Assembly: GCA_949361645.1 (NCBI GenBank) | Contig: OX442425.1 | Coordinates: 1,230,000-1,293,999 of the forward strand | DNA length: 64,000 bases | Direction: 5' to 3' | DNA from: Spongilla lacustris | Lineage: Eukaryota > Porifera > Demospongiae > Spongillida > Spongillidae | Part shown: positions 22,345 to 35,868 of the stretch, piece after piece | Numbering within the stretch: the first letter of the stretch is position 1 | Layout: every line of letters starts with the position of its first letter | Translations under genes and position numbers: made by a program | Notes under the pieces: model-generated | Told to the model about the DNA's origin: nothing | Database searches by the model: none | What the model saw: only the letters and a program-made list of their open reading frames with translations

Positions 22345-25132
22345 TCAGTTGCTAACAGCTGCTGTAGGCTGCTCCAACCTGTACTGCACAACAGCAGTAG
22401 GTGGAGCTCCGTCCATGGCAACCAGAGGTATTGCCAATTCCACTTCGTGCATTCGGCAAACTCCAGACTGCTCACAATAGTAAAGAAAAACTTCAAACTA
22501 GATGGAAAAGGGAGAAGAGAGGTGGTGAAGGGGTTAAGGAAGTGAAGGGGTTAAAGAAGGGAGGTGGTGAAGGGGTTAAGGAAGTGAAGGGGTTAAAGAA
22601 GGGGGAGGTGGTAAAGGGGTTAAGGAAGTGAAGGGGTTAAAGAAGGGAGGTGGTGAAGGGGTTAAGGAAGTGAAGGGTTAAAAGGGAGGTGGTGAAGGGG
22701 TTAAGGAAGGGAGGTTGGGGTTCAACCGATCAGGCGTGCACACATGTCAGAAATAGTCATGGAATAATGAAAAATGATCAAATATAAACATGCCGTGCAA
22801 TTCCAAACACATCATTTAAAAATGTACTTATGTTAGGATACCTGGCCATTAAATTCCAACATAAACATCGTAACATTTCACGGTCACATGCACATCTCAA
22901 CACAAGAACCTCTCATCCTTACCTCCTTCACAGAAGGACCTTCATAGCAACATCACACAACCACCCAACAGCCTTCTCCTTACTAAACCCAACTTTTCTA
23001 TTCATCCCACTACACCTCAGCTACCACAAACCCCTGCTCAGAACATTACCATCTTACCACCACACCCCCTCCTGCCCCATCTTACCACCACACCCCCTCC
23101 TGCCCCATCTTACCACCACACCCCCTCCTGCCCCATCTTACCACCACACCCCCTCCTGCCCCATCTTACCACCACACCCCCTCCTGCCCCATCTTACCAC
23201 CACACCCCCTCCTGCCCCATCTTACCACCACACCCCCTCCTGCCCCATCTTACCACCACACCCCCTCCTGCCCCATCTTACCACCACACCCCCTCCTCCC
23301 CCATCTAACCACCACACACCCCTCCCCCACAGCCCCACATATTACCATACCCACACCTCCCCTCACAGCCCACCCACACCTCCCCTCACAGCCCACCCCC
23401 CCCCCCTCCTCCATCTTACCACCATGCCTGAGCTTTGCTGCTCTCCTGCAAGGTCAGAGGTGATGGCTATGTGGACCTCCTGGTCCTGCTCTATGGCCCC
23501 ATGGCAAGGCTGTAAACAGGACACACCAGGGCTTCCTAGAGAGTGAGTGAAGGTGTACTCACAAGGCGTACGGCTTCCAGAATGGCTATGATCTCATGCA
23601 CCACCTTGTGTGTGTACATACACACACCTGCACACACCTCATACACACACACCTGCACACACCTCATACACACACCTGCACACACCTCATACACACATAC
23701 CTGCACACACCTCATACACATATACCTGCACACTCACACATGAATATACACAAATACACACACACACTCCCTCCCTCCCTCCCCCCTCTCCCTCTCACCT
23801 GCTGCTCCCAGCTGCCAAGTACTGGGCGCCTCCTCTGTCATGTGACACAATGGTGGCAGTTCAATCTTTATCAAAATGGTGGTAGTGCCGTGTCTGGGGA
23901 CCAGGACAGGGGAACTTGTGTGATGCTTAGCTCGCTGTCCAAGCTTCTTCCTGGCCACACCCACCACAGGCTCTTGTGCCGAGGTGACAATGAGCTGCAT
24001 ATTGGGATGGTGGGGAGGGGGATGGGGAGAGAGTGGAGGGGATAGGGAGGGAATGGAAAGGGTTAGGGGGATGGGATAGGGAGAAGATGGGAGGGGTTAC
24101 ATGCAGCATCAGACAACACATTACCCTGGTGTACACAGGTACATGTATTATAAAATGTGTATTGACAGAACAAAAAACATGATGACATCTATCTCTTGTA
24201 CCCCTCCCCCTCTTCCCCAGTGCTTGTGTGCCTCTCCTCCCTCACCCTCTCCCTAGCCAAAGCTTCACCAGCTAGGCCTAACCCCCCCCCCCCCCCCCAT
24301 CACCTACAGCAGACCCCATATTCATACCAGCCAGACTGCCGCCTACACGTACAATGTAAGGTATGATATTCACGAGGTGTGTATTTGGCTGCCAGCAGTA
24401 TGTGGGCTATAAACATTACCAACTTCCCCTTCTGCAAACATCGGCACACCACTTGTATAAACACAGACATAACAGGCAGATGGAAGCGCTGAGAGCATTC
24501 CTATTGTTTGATGAGCAAATTGGTCAAGATTGTTTGCATCCTTTGTGCACGTAACAGCATGTTTGTGTTTGTGTGTGTGTGTGTGTGTGCGCGTGGGTGT
24601 GCGTTGCATGTGTATGCGTGCGTGCGTGTGTGTGTGTGTGATATACACATCAAATGGTATGAGGGAAATAACTTCTAGTTTTAGACACTCTTCAATCTGG
24701 AGCAAGTACATTCTGAAGTTTGTTGATCTTTCTTTCTTCCCCTATTCTCTATTCCAATTAATGCAATCCTGTCCGATTACAGCACACGAACACCACGTTT
24801 TAGTGCCTTTTGGGACATAGAAGAGGTGGCATTAATAAGGATAGGGTAAGGGGATCGAGTGTGGGGAATGGGATGGGGCAGGGAAGGGAAGGGTGGTGTG
24901 CATGGGGAGGAGGTACACATTAGAGTGCAGTCCAACAGGGTTGTCGTTATAACATTGTGTTTGGTCGACTGACCCAGACAGGAGTAGCCCACATGGTGTA
25001 GTTACATGTCAATGTGTGCTCTCAGCCCCTCAATACCACAACGTCAAGGGTTTCCTGTTATGTCCCATACACCAGGTAAGGTTCTGTGAAAATCCTGTGC
25101 TAGCCCCCAGACCATATCCTAGCCATAGCCAG

Positions 25133-25203
<71 letters not shown>

Positions 25204-28200
25204 CAATGAACTACTGGCGACAGGAAGGCCATCTATACACATACTCTGAACAAAAGGATGGACAAAAAGACACATGTGACCAGCATGTGACCAGCATGTG
25301 ACCCAGTACATAACCAGCACGTGACATGTGACCAGTATGCGACCAGTATGTGACCGGTAATGTAACCAGTACGTAACTAGTATGTGACCAGTATGTGACC
25401 AGCACATATGCAGGTTACACCTAGAAGTGGCCAGCAGTACCTATGACCATATATGGTGGTGTGGGTACATGACATGTGCACCAGCACAGTAAACAACATG
25501 GCTATGTACACACCACAACCAGGAAGGTTGGCAGGCAGCAAAAGATAAACAGATCTAACCCACACCTCTTTATGGAAACACAACTGCAGACAGCAGACAT
25601 GTAGGTACTGCGTGCAAGGTATGCTTGTGTGGGGTGGAGTGCATGTGTGTGTGTGTGTGCATGTGTTAGTGTGTGCGTGTGTGTGTGTGTGCATGTGTGT
25701 GTGCATAGGCATGTATGTGTTTGTATGTGAGTGTGCATCCTTGCATGCGTTTGTATGTGTGTGCGTTTGTATGTGTGTGCATGTGTGTGTGTGTGTGCAT
25801 GCATTTGTATGTGTGCGTATGTGTTTGTGTGTGTGTGCATGTGTGTGTGTGCATGTGTGTGTGTGTGTCACCTGTGAGACTGCCTTCAAGGTAAGGTCCA
25901 ACACACGTATGGCATGGTTGTTTGTATCAGCGACAAAGACAAAATTCCCCTCTGGGTCTGCACACAGTCCACCTGGCTCAGAGAACTGTGCTACATCAAA
26001 GGGCCCGTCCTTGAGGCCCGGGTGCCCAGTCCCAGCCAGCGAAGAACACACCTTTGTGGCAGGGTCAAGAACCTTGATCTGCAAAGGGTTAGAAGTTGTA
26101 TTCAAAGTGCACACTTTTCTGTCAGCAACACGAAGCACCCACAAGCACTCCAAACAGAGCCCATACCTCCGTTCCCATCACAGGTCAATAATGCACACCA
26201 TGATCAGATCGAGTTACTTATTAACTTCTGCAATGGGAAAGGACCTGCCATTACCCATGAATGGTGCAGGGGCTGCTAGTACGTCCCTTATACCTGGAAT
26301 TACTGCAACGTTCCAGACACTTTAAAAAGTAAAAGTTAGTGTGACCACTGCAAACAATGAATCCAGGAAATGGAGTTCTGGAGAAACGCACGATTATAAG
26401 TTGGTGTGGGGAGGAGGGAATAGACATAGGGGGAGGAGTCCAATTGTAATGTAGAATCAAACAGGCCCCCCACTCCTAATAATGCTATCCTATCCCCTCT
26501 TATGATCACTCCATATAAAGCCTACCCCTACTCCATATAAGGCTTTCCTAACCCTGCTATGACTGGTACATTAGGTCACTCTCCCTACTCTCCTCCCTCT
26601 CCACCCTCTCTACTCTCCTCCCTCCACCCTCCCTTCTCTCCACCCTCCCTACTCTCCTCTCCACCCTCCCTACTCTCCTCTCTCCACCCTCCCTACTCTC
26701 CTCTCTCCACCCTCTCTCTCCACCCTCCCTACTCTCCTCTCTCCACCCTCCCTACTCTCCTCCCTCCACCCTCCCTACTCTCCTCCTCCTCCACCCTCCC
26801 TACTCTCCTCCCTCCACCCTCCCTACTCTCCTCCCTCCACCCTCCCTACTCTCCTCCCTCCACCCTCCCTACTCTCCTCCCTCCACCCTCCCTACTCTCC
26901 TCCCTCCACCCTCCCTACTCTCCTCCCTCCACCCTCCCTACTCTCCTCCCTCCACCCTCCCTACTCTCCTCCCTCCACCCTCCCTACTCTCCTCCCTCCA
27001 CCCTCCCTACTCTCCTCCCTCCACCCTCCCTACTCTCCTCCCTCCACCCTCCCTACTCTCCTCCCTCCACCCTCCCTACTCTCCTCCCTCCACCCTCCCT
27101 ACTCTCCTCCCTCCACCCTCCCTACTCTCCTCCCTCCACCCTCCCTACTCTCCTCCCTCCACCCTCCCTACTCTCCTCCCTCCACCCTCCCTACTCTCCT
27201 CCCTCCACCCTCCCTACTCTCCTCCCTCCACCCTCCCTACTCTCCTCCCTCCACCCTCCCTACTCTCCTCCCTCCACCCTCCCTACTCTCCTCCCTCCAC
27301 CCTCCTCCCTCCACCCTCCCTACTCTCCTCCCTCCACCCTCCCTACTCTCCTCCCTCCACCCTCCCTACTCTCCTCCCTCCACCCTCCCTACTCTCCATC
27401 CCACTTACACTGACACCAAACTGCTCAAATGACACCTCACAATCAGGTCACAGACAATGTTTTACTAAAAATAAATCTAATATTTGCAAATGTAGAAATC
27501 ATACACCACAAGCATCTAATCACCACCCATGGCAACATGACATAACTACCCACCTACCACCTAACAGCACAACAGAACAATGGCCACTGACCAGGCCACT
27601 GACCAGGCCACTAACAATGGCCACTGAGCAGGCCACTAACAATGGCCACTGACCAGGCTACTTGTAATCAGAAGGAAAAGATCCAAAACAGGAAACCAAT
27701 TTTGTAAGAGTAATCAAAATGTGATGATGTGAAGTGCTACATCAATTGGAATACCAGCAGAGGAAAGGGATGAGAGGGAGGGAGAGGGATGAGGGTGAGG
27801 GAGGGATGAGGGTGAGGGATGAGGGGAGGGGTGAGGGGGAGGGAGAGGGATGAGGGTGAGGTGGAGGGATGAGGGGGAGGTGGATGGATGAGAGGCAGAA
27901 GGGGCACAGAAGCAATGATGTACATATTAGCTCACAAGTCCGGTCCTGCCTCTTACAACAAACATAAAAGGCTTGCCTTATGATTATAAGAGTCAGCGAT
28001 AAAGACAAGCCTTCTCTTCTCACACCAAGCTACACCCAGTGGGTGCTGCAGTCGGCACTCCCTTCCCTTGCCATCCACATCACCAAAGGCAAACAGGTTC
28101 TGCAGTCCACATGTCATGTGAGGTCATGTGAGGTCATGTAAGATAATGTGGACATGTGGTCATGTGAGATCATGTGAGGTCATGTGAGATCATGTAAGGT

Positions 28201-31200
28201 CACATTGGAAGAGCGGTAGAGGGTTGAGAAGGACTGTGACAAAGGGGAAGTGAGAATGTTCTCACTCACCAGTGGGTCAATGGCTCCGCCCACCATATCT
28301 TTAACGCTTCCATTGGTGAGAGACACAGCCCTGATAGTACTACTCTCACTGTCTGCTACGTAGAGAACTCCATCTAAGGGAGGAAAGGCCAAGAGAAGAG
28401 AGGAAGAAGAGGAAGAAGGACGAGGAAGGAGAGGGAGAGGAGATGGGGAGGGGGAGGAGATAGGGAGGGGGAGGAGATGGGGATGGAGGGATGAGCAGAG
28501 GAGGAGAGATGTGAAGGAAAGACAAGAATTGAAGGTAACAGCTCCAATAGCGTGGTCACCCAAACCTGTGGTAGCGGAGAGGCCTGAAGGCTGTGCAAAG
28601 GCAGCCTTAGAGGGGTAGCTGTTGTTCCTGTTGGCTTCTTCCCCAGAACCGCAGAATCTCAACGATGTACCAGCGATATGATGGCTACAGGGACAACACA
28701 TGTATCCATCCCTCCATCGCACCCTAGGCCCCAGGCCTTACTCACCTTCCCTTCAGCCAAGGAGAGTCCTCCAAGAAGTGGACCCACAGCTGGTGGGTGC
28801 CCGCCATGGCTATGTAGAGAAGGTTGGGGTGATCCACACCTATACATAGAGGGGGGGGGGGGGGGGGGGGAGGAGGGAATCACCTTTACTGAAGTACCAA
28901 ACCAACACAGCACACTTATGCCAATACAGCCATAAAGCTCCCCTCTCATCCCTCCCTCCCCATCCACAGCTCCTCCTTCCTCACCCAAAGTTCCCTTCCT
29001 CTCCCCCCACTCCCCACCCATAGCTCCCTCCCTCTCCTCACAGATCCACTCTACCCACTTGTGGATCCTCTCTTTCCCCACAAAGCCAACCATCCCCCTA
29101 ACACCACCAGTGAATGTCACACATGCATAAATGTATTGGAGGTATGAACTTCAAATACAAAACTGAATTGAATATGTAGACCATGAAATGCCAGCCTCTT
29201 AATTCGTTGCCATGTTACATACACTGTAAGATACAATTGGTCAAAAGGCAGGCATCACATGGTCTGCGTATTTGGTACCAAATTCAATTCGAACTTTCCT
29301 TTAGAAAGTAGAAGATACACATTCAATGAGGTGTGCTCTTAATAGACCTTCAGAAAATAAAAATCTAAAGAGGTGCGCTTAATTTGAACAACTGTATGTA
29401 GCAGTATATTAAGTGGTCTATTAGGACCCAAAGAGAGTTAACTTGAGTGGATTCTGTTTACAACTCTGTCGCATAATTTCTTGAGGCCATATCCTGCCAT
29501 CAGTACACATGTCTGTCTATTGCTAAGAACTACCATAGTGATATTGATGTGATCTGGAAACTACAACTGAAAGCTATAACAGGATGTTGTGGTTCGCTTG
29601 TGAACATATAAACAAGGTGAAAAGACTAAGCCATGATTGCTGATTGTGCAATACTACCATCCCCCCCCTCCTTAGCCCCAAGCCCTCATATGTTAATACC
29701 ACCCCCCCCAGCCCTCACATATTAATACTACCCCCCCAGCCCCCATATGTTAATACTACCCCCCCAGCCCTCATATGTTAATACTACCCCCCCCAGCCCC
29801 CATATGTTAATACTACCCCCCCAGCCCTCATATGTTAATACTACCCCCCCAGCCCTCATATGTTAATACTACCCCCTCCAGCCCTCATACCCCCCCCCCC
29901 CCCCCAGCCCTCATATGTTAATACACATACAAAGATAAAGAGTTTGTCCTGTGCATGTAGGTATTATATAACAAACTATTTCTAGAATATATAACTTTAA
30001 TTTTGGTGTTAATTTGTAACATTAAGGTTAAGTGATTTAAAGAAAGGGGCAATTCCAGTGGTATTGTGCGCTGCTTGCTGTAGTCCCAGGAGGATACCTG
30101 GTGGAAATAGTATGCCTGTGGCAATTCAGAATATTCACATGGTGCTTTTGACAAAGGCACATGTTCAAAGGGTAACTGAAACATTAGCCAGACCCAAATC
30201 AGCCCACAGCCAAACATGGTTACAACACTACTAGGACATATAACATAGTTATGCAGTGTTATAGGAATTGGAATAACATTAGTTATCCTACAGTCCTACC
30301 TGTGTTGTAAAATGCGCTGTTCTTATGTGCTTATCCCAGCCATCATAATTTACTATAACCATATCTGTCATAACCAATGTGTAGCCACCATAACTTGTTA
30401 TAACCATATTTGGAGCATATGGAAATTACAGCATACATGACTTAGATTACATCATGCACACTTAAGCACAATAAGTTGTATGGAGATCACATCATGATTG
30501 TTAAAATATCTTAAATTGCTACAGAGAGGGTTTCCCACCTGGCACAGATTAACTACAAAATGACTATTCCTGTGGTCAGATAACCATTCCTGTGGTCACA
30601 TAACCATTCCAGTGGTCAGATAACCACTGCATAACAAATAACTACTCCCACTTTGTCTTTCCAGGGAAAGAACAGAACACCAAGTCCCTTACTAATGACA
30701 GCATGTGACGTAAGGTGTAACCTCGTCCCCAGACCCAATATTAAACAGCTCTGTATGTAAATGTAAGTAGGGACTGGTGAAACCCATAACAACAAATGTC
30801 AGTGTGCCAACATTACACTGTATAAATGACATGAAATAATTATCATTCAGTGGTTTCCATAGAGGGGGACATCAATGACATTCATATTTTAGGCAGGCAT
30901 CATTAAAAAGTTTGACCTATGTGAAACGTCACATGTTGACACAAAAACCACACGTTAAAATATGAATTTACAGCTAATCCTAGTACAACAGTGTGCATGT
31001 TCACACCAATTGATGACGTTCGATAATTGACAAAACGTCATAAAACAATGAATATGTTCCCCTCTATGGAAACCCCTGATCATGCATGAGATATCAGAGC
31101 TGGTCAACACCTTGATACTAGTAATTCCAAGAAGCAGATGGTTGTAAAAACGTTTCTCAAGGGCATGGATGCCACTTGAGTGTCTCTGTGCTACATCGTG

Positions 31201-32356
31201 TTTACAAGTGAGATGTCATGATGTCATGGTGAGGATGAGATGTTATGGTGATGATCAAGTAAGAATGGTACCATGGAGAATAGCAGAGATCTCTCTCTGC
31301 TATTCTCCATGGTACCATTGTTACTTGATTATTGTGAAGTCACTTAAGTCACAAATCTTAGTTACTATAAATTGTTTCAAGTAGTCTTTCAAAGCTTAGT
31401 TACCTTTCATGTGGCAGATTATGTACACTGGCTACGAAATCTATTAATGTTGTAATGTGATGATGTAAGATGATGTAAGGTATATCATTATACATCTGAT
31501 TTCAGCCAATTGTTATATTAGGGATCATAGCTCTTACATGTACCAGGAAGAGTGCTACTATATGATATGTGCTAAAGCTTCAGTCTCATGTGGGTGCTTA
31601 TATATATGCATGAAACTGATCAGGCCAGCGTGCTGGACTTAGCTTTGTGTTTCCTATAGGTGGAAATCAAACAGTTAAGTTGGTCAGCTGCTTGTAACTC
31701 ATGAGCGCTGTAACATCATCTTTGGACGTAGCTATAGGCATGCATTCAATCACCATGTTCATGTCTCATCACAGCTGAAGACTTTTACCCTGTCAAACAT
31801 AGCAAATTCATTACAGGTACATGTAATTCAAGAGGTAAGCAAAAACAATTGTTACCACAACAGGTCCTGGCTTTGCCAGACAGTTTCCAAAATCAAGCCA
31901 AGCTATACAGTTAGCCTCAGGAAGGCCGAAAGTCAGGCCGGGGTCGGTACTTGTAAAACGACCCGTGCTAGCGGACCTATCCATTACGCTCTGTGCTGAT
32001 CGGTTGGAGCGTAATAGGGTGTTAATTTTAATTTGTAACATTAAGATTAAGCGACTTAAAGAAAGGGACAATACCAGTGGTTTTGTGCACTGCTTGCTGC
32101 AGATGTGTGGTCCCAGGAGGATACCTGGTGGTATAGTATGCCTGTGGCAATTCAGAATATTCACATGGTGCTTTTGACAAAGACACATGTTCAAAGGGTA
32201 ACTGAAACATTAGCCAGACCCATATCAGCCCACTGCCAAACATGGTTACAACACTACTAGGACATATAACATAGTTATGCAGTGTTATAGGAATTGGAAT
32301 AACATTAGTTATCCTACAGTCCTACCTGTCAGCGGCGTAGGAAGGAGTTTAAAAGT

Positions 32357-32391
<35 letters not shown>

Positions 32392-35300
32392 GCAAACTTA
32401 AGATGGTCATCATGGGGAGAGGGGTACCCCTCCCGCCCAGCCAGCTAGGGGAGTGCTGTAAGCTCCCGCATTGGGGTCTGGGGCTGTGCCCCAGAAGCCA
32501 ACGCTTTTTGCATTTAAAGACATTAGAATCAGTGCAATTCATTACAAATTACGCATTTATCTGGCCCTTGTAACACAATCGCTGGTGTAAAAGTAGGGGG
32601 GCATGGCCCCCCCCCCCCACTTTTAAAAGTGGGGAGACAGTTTCCCCCCCTTTTCCTACACCACTGCTGTGTTGTACAATGCGCTGTTCTTATGTGCTTA
32701 TCCCAGCCATCATAATTTACTATTCATAACCAATGTGAAGCCACCATAACCATGTCTGGAGCATATGGAAATTACAGCATACATGACTTAGATTACATCA
32801 TGCATAACTTTTAAAAATATAGAGACATTACATCATACATAAGTATATCGTTAAAAATATCTTAAATTGCTACAAAGAGGGTAAAAACCGGTATCCACCT
32901 GGCACAAATTAATTACAAAATAACCATTCCAGTGGTCAGATAACCATTCCAGTGGTCAGATAACCATTCCAGTGGTCAGATAACCACTGCATAACAAATA
33001 CCTATTACTCCCACTTTGTACTGATGAAACCCATAACAACAACAAATTCCTAGGAATGTCAGTGTGCCAACATTACACTGTATAAATGACATTGTTGTGT
33101 GATAATCACGTGCATCATGCATAGTTCTCTATCAGTGCATGAAATGATCATGCATGAGATATCAGAGAGCTCTGCTCAACACCTGGATATGTTTCTTCCA
33201 AGAAGCAGATGGTTGTAAAAATGTTTCTCAAGGGCATGGATGCCTCTCTTGAGTGTCTCTGTGCTACGTCACGTTTACAAGTGAGATGTTATGGTGAGGA
33301 TGAGATGTTATGGTGAGGATGAGATGTTATGGTGAGGATGAGATGTTATGGTGAGGATGAGATGTTATGGTGAGGATGAGATGTTATGGTGAGGATGAGA
33401 TGTTCTGGTGAGGATGCGATGTTATGGTGAGGATGAGATGTTCTGGTGAGGATGCGATGTTATGGTGAGGATGAGATGTTCTGGTGAGGATGCGATGTTA
33501 TGGTGAGGATGCGATGTTGATCAAGTAACAATGGTACCATGGAAAATAGCAGAGGTGTGGTCTATCATCATCCCTGTGTGCATGGATTAACAGTTTAATG
33601 GGCCAGGGCTAGGAGGTAACAAAAATACGGTCGGATGATTGACGGTGGTATTGTGACTTAAGCCACTGACTTAAAATCTTAGTTACTAGAAATTGTTTCA
33701 CTTGGTCTTTCAAAACTTAGATGGCTACAAAATCTATGAATGTCGTAATGTGATGATGTAAGGTAAGTGTTCACTGTATAGTGTATTGTACATGCTCTTT
33801 GGTGCGTATATGACATATACCACTGCATGCATAGCATAAGTACAGCAGTGCACTGTTCCAAATCCTTGTTGCACACTTGAAGAGTATATGATATGTGCTA
33901 AAGCTTCAGCCTCATGTGCTATTAGCCTGGGTGCTTACATTAAGCTATATATATGCATTGAAACTGATCAGGCCCAGGGCGCATGACTTAGCTTCAAATG
34001 TGTTTCTTAGGTGGAAATCAAACAGTTAATTCGGTCAGCTGCTTGTAACTCATGAGCGCTGTAACATCATCTTTGGACGTAGCTATAGGCATGCATTCAA
34101 TCATCATTTCTTTTGTGTTCATGTCTCATCACAGCTAAAGACTTTTACCCCGTCAGACATAGCAAATTCATTACAGGTACATGGAGATACGCAAAGATCC
34201 TGGCTTTGCCAGACAGTTTCCAAGCTATACAGTTAGCCTTATCACTAGTGCTGCACACTGATGAGGCCTTTGGTACTGTGACCTCACTACTACATGTACA
34301 TGTACTTGTACGGTGATTGGTGATGGGTATATGCTTACAATTCTTCCCCGAGTATCCTGGACCTACCAAACCTCCGTTTTGCTGGCTTTTCTCCAAGGAC
34401 CTTGTTTGCGTTGCATAATACATGATCCCACACCTCCCAAGCTTGCATCAGACGTGCAGAGATTGAATTGACACTTTAATTTCTTGTGTTTTGGCAAAGC
34501 TTTGGCACACACGTAATGATGGACATTCCTGTTTAGATTTTGTAGCCGTCCTATCAGTGTACACATGAAAGGTAACTAAGTTTTGACAGACCACGTGAAT
34601 ACAATTTCTAGTAACTAAGATTTGTGACTTAGGTCAGTGAACTTAACATCTATTGTCCTGAATGTCCATTGGGGGGGGGGGGGGGGCGGCACTACAATTG
34701 GACACCTGGGTGGACAGCAGGGAAAAAAAGGTATTGCCGTTCGGTCATAGAAGGGACCTGGCTGCATTTAACGGTACTGGCTTACAGAACAAGTGATCGG
34801 GCCGAGATAAGCAAGGCTTAAATCCTTTCGCTACTCATAAAACGAGCAGTGCTAGCGGATCTATCCATTACGCTCTGTGCGGATCGGTTGGAGTGTAATG
34901 GATAGGTCCGCTAGCACGGGTCATTTTACAAGTACCAAAAGGATTTAAGCCTTACTTATCTTGGCCCGATCCTAAAAAGACTTGTTCTGTAAGCCAGTAC
35001 CGTTAAATGCAACTAGGTTCCTTCTATGACGGCAATAACTTTTTTTTTGCTGTCCACCTGCGTGTACAATTGTACCCCCCCAGGTCAGGGTGAGCTAACA
35101 GTACAGATTCAAGACAGGAGGGTGTTGGTGTGGCTAAGTGTGGAGGCTTGTAAAGAAATATATTATATAATAGTTTATGAAGCCTCATGGTGGTTTCCCC
35201 CAGTTGTTAATACTAGTGCTAGGCTTTGCAATACATAGAACTGTACAATTAATGGTAGCACAAAATTATCATACAGTAATTAACGCTTCCATTGATGCAA

Positions 35301-35830
35301 TTTTCAAATAGCCAGCTTTATAATTGATTTTAATATAATTATGATGTGATTTTAAGGAATTAGCCAAAAGGCAATTTGACCAACAAGTTTGGATTCTATG
35401 CTCAGAATCGTTAAAAGCTTGACAGACGTTCTTGATCGAGCGAAGAGAGCTATCTTTATTCTCATAAGGTGGCTGAACAAAGGGTTAAATAAATTTGAAG
35501 TGCAATGAATCTATTTGGAAATACGTATGATGTTCTTTTAATGTGGACAGCATTTCATGTGTGTGCCTTTGCAATGCGCTTCCATAATGGTATACAACGG
35601 TCCACAGGCTATCTAATTCAACGTGAGCTCCAAAGATGACAACCTAACAGTCTGATAGTAACTCAGTGCACAAATTGGCAATCGGAAATAAGGTGGCCTT
35701 ATCACCCCACTTGTGGCACCCAATTGAGCCGCTTCTTAACGTCGCATTAATTAGGTAATTCAATTCATTGATTGTAGGTGTGGCTTAATGGGGGCCCTTA
35801 TCTTCAGTGGGCCTGAAGCCTTTGTACCAT

Positions 35831-35868
<38 letters not shown>

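Larger units (their letters stand above)
32018..34245. repeat. Tandem segmental duplication in NHLRC2 intron 3, copy 2
   Basis: Second copy of 29988-31920. It carries an extra MITE at 32330-32666 and an expanded 19-bp minisatellite at 33283-33520. Confidence 0.9.

Noticed and set aside
26559..27413. 284-aa plus-strand open frame
   Set aside because: It is a translation of the 23-bp minisatellite; no stop arises because the unit lacks one in that frame.
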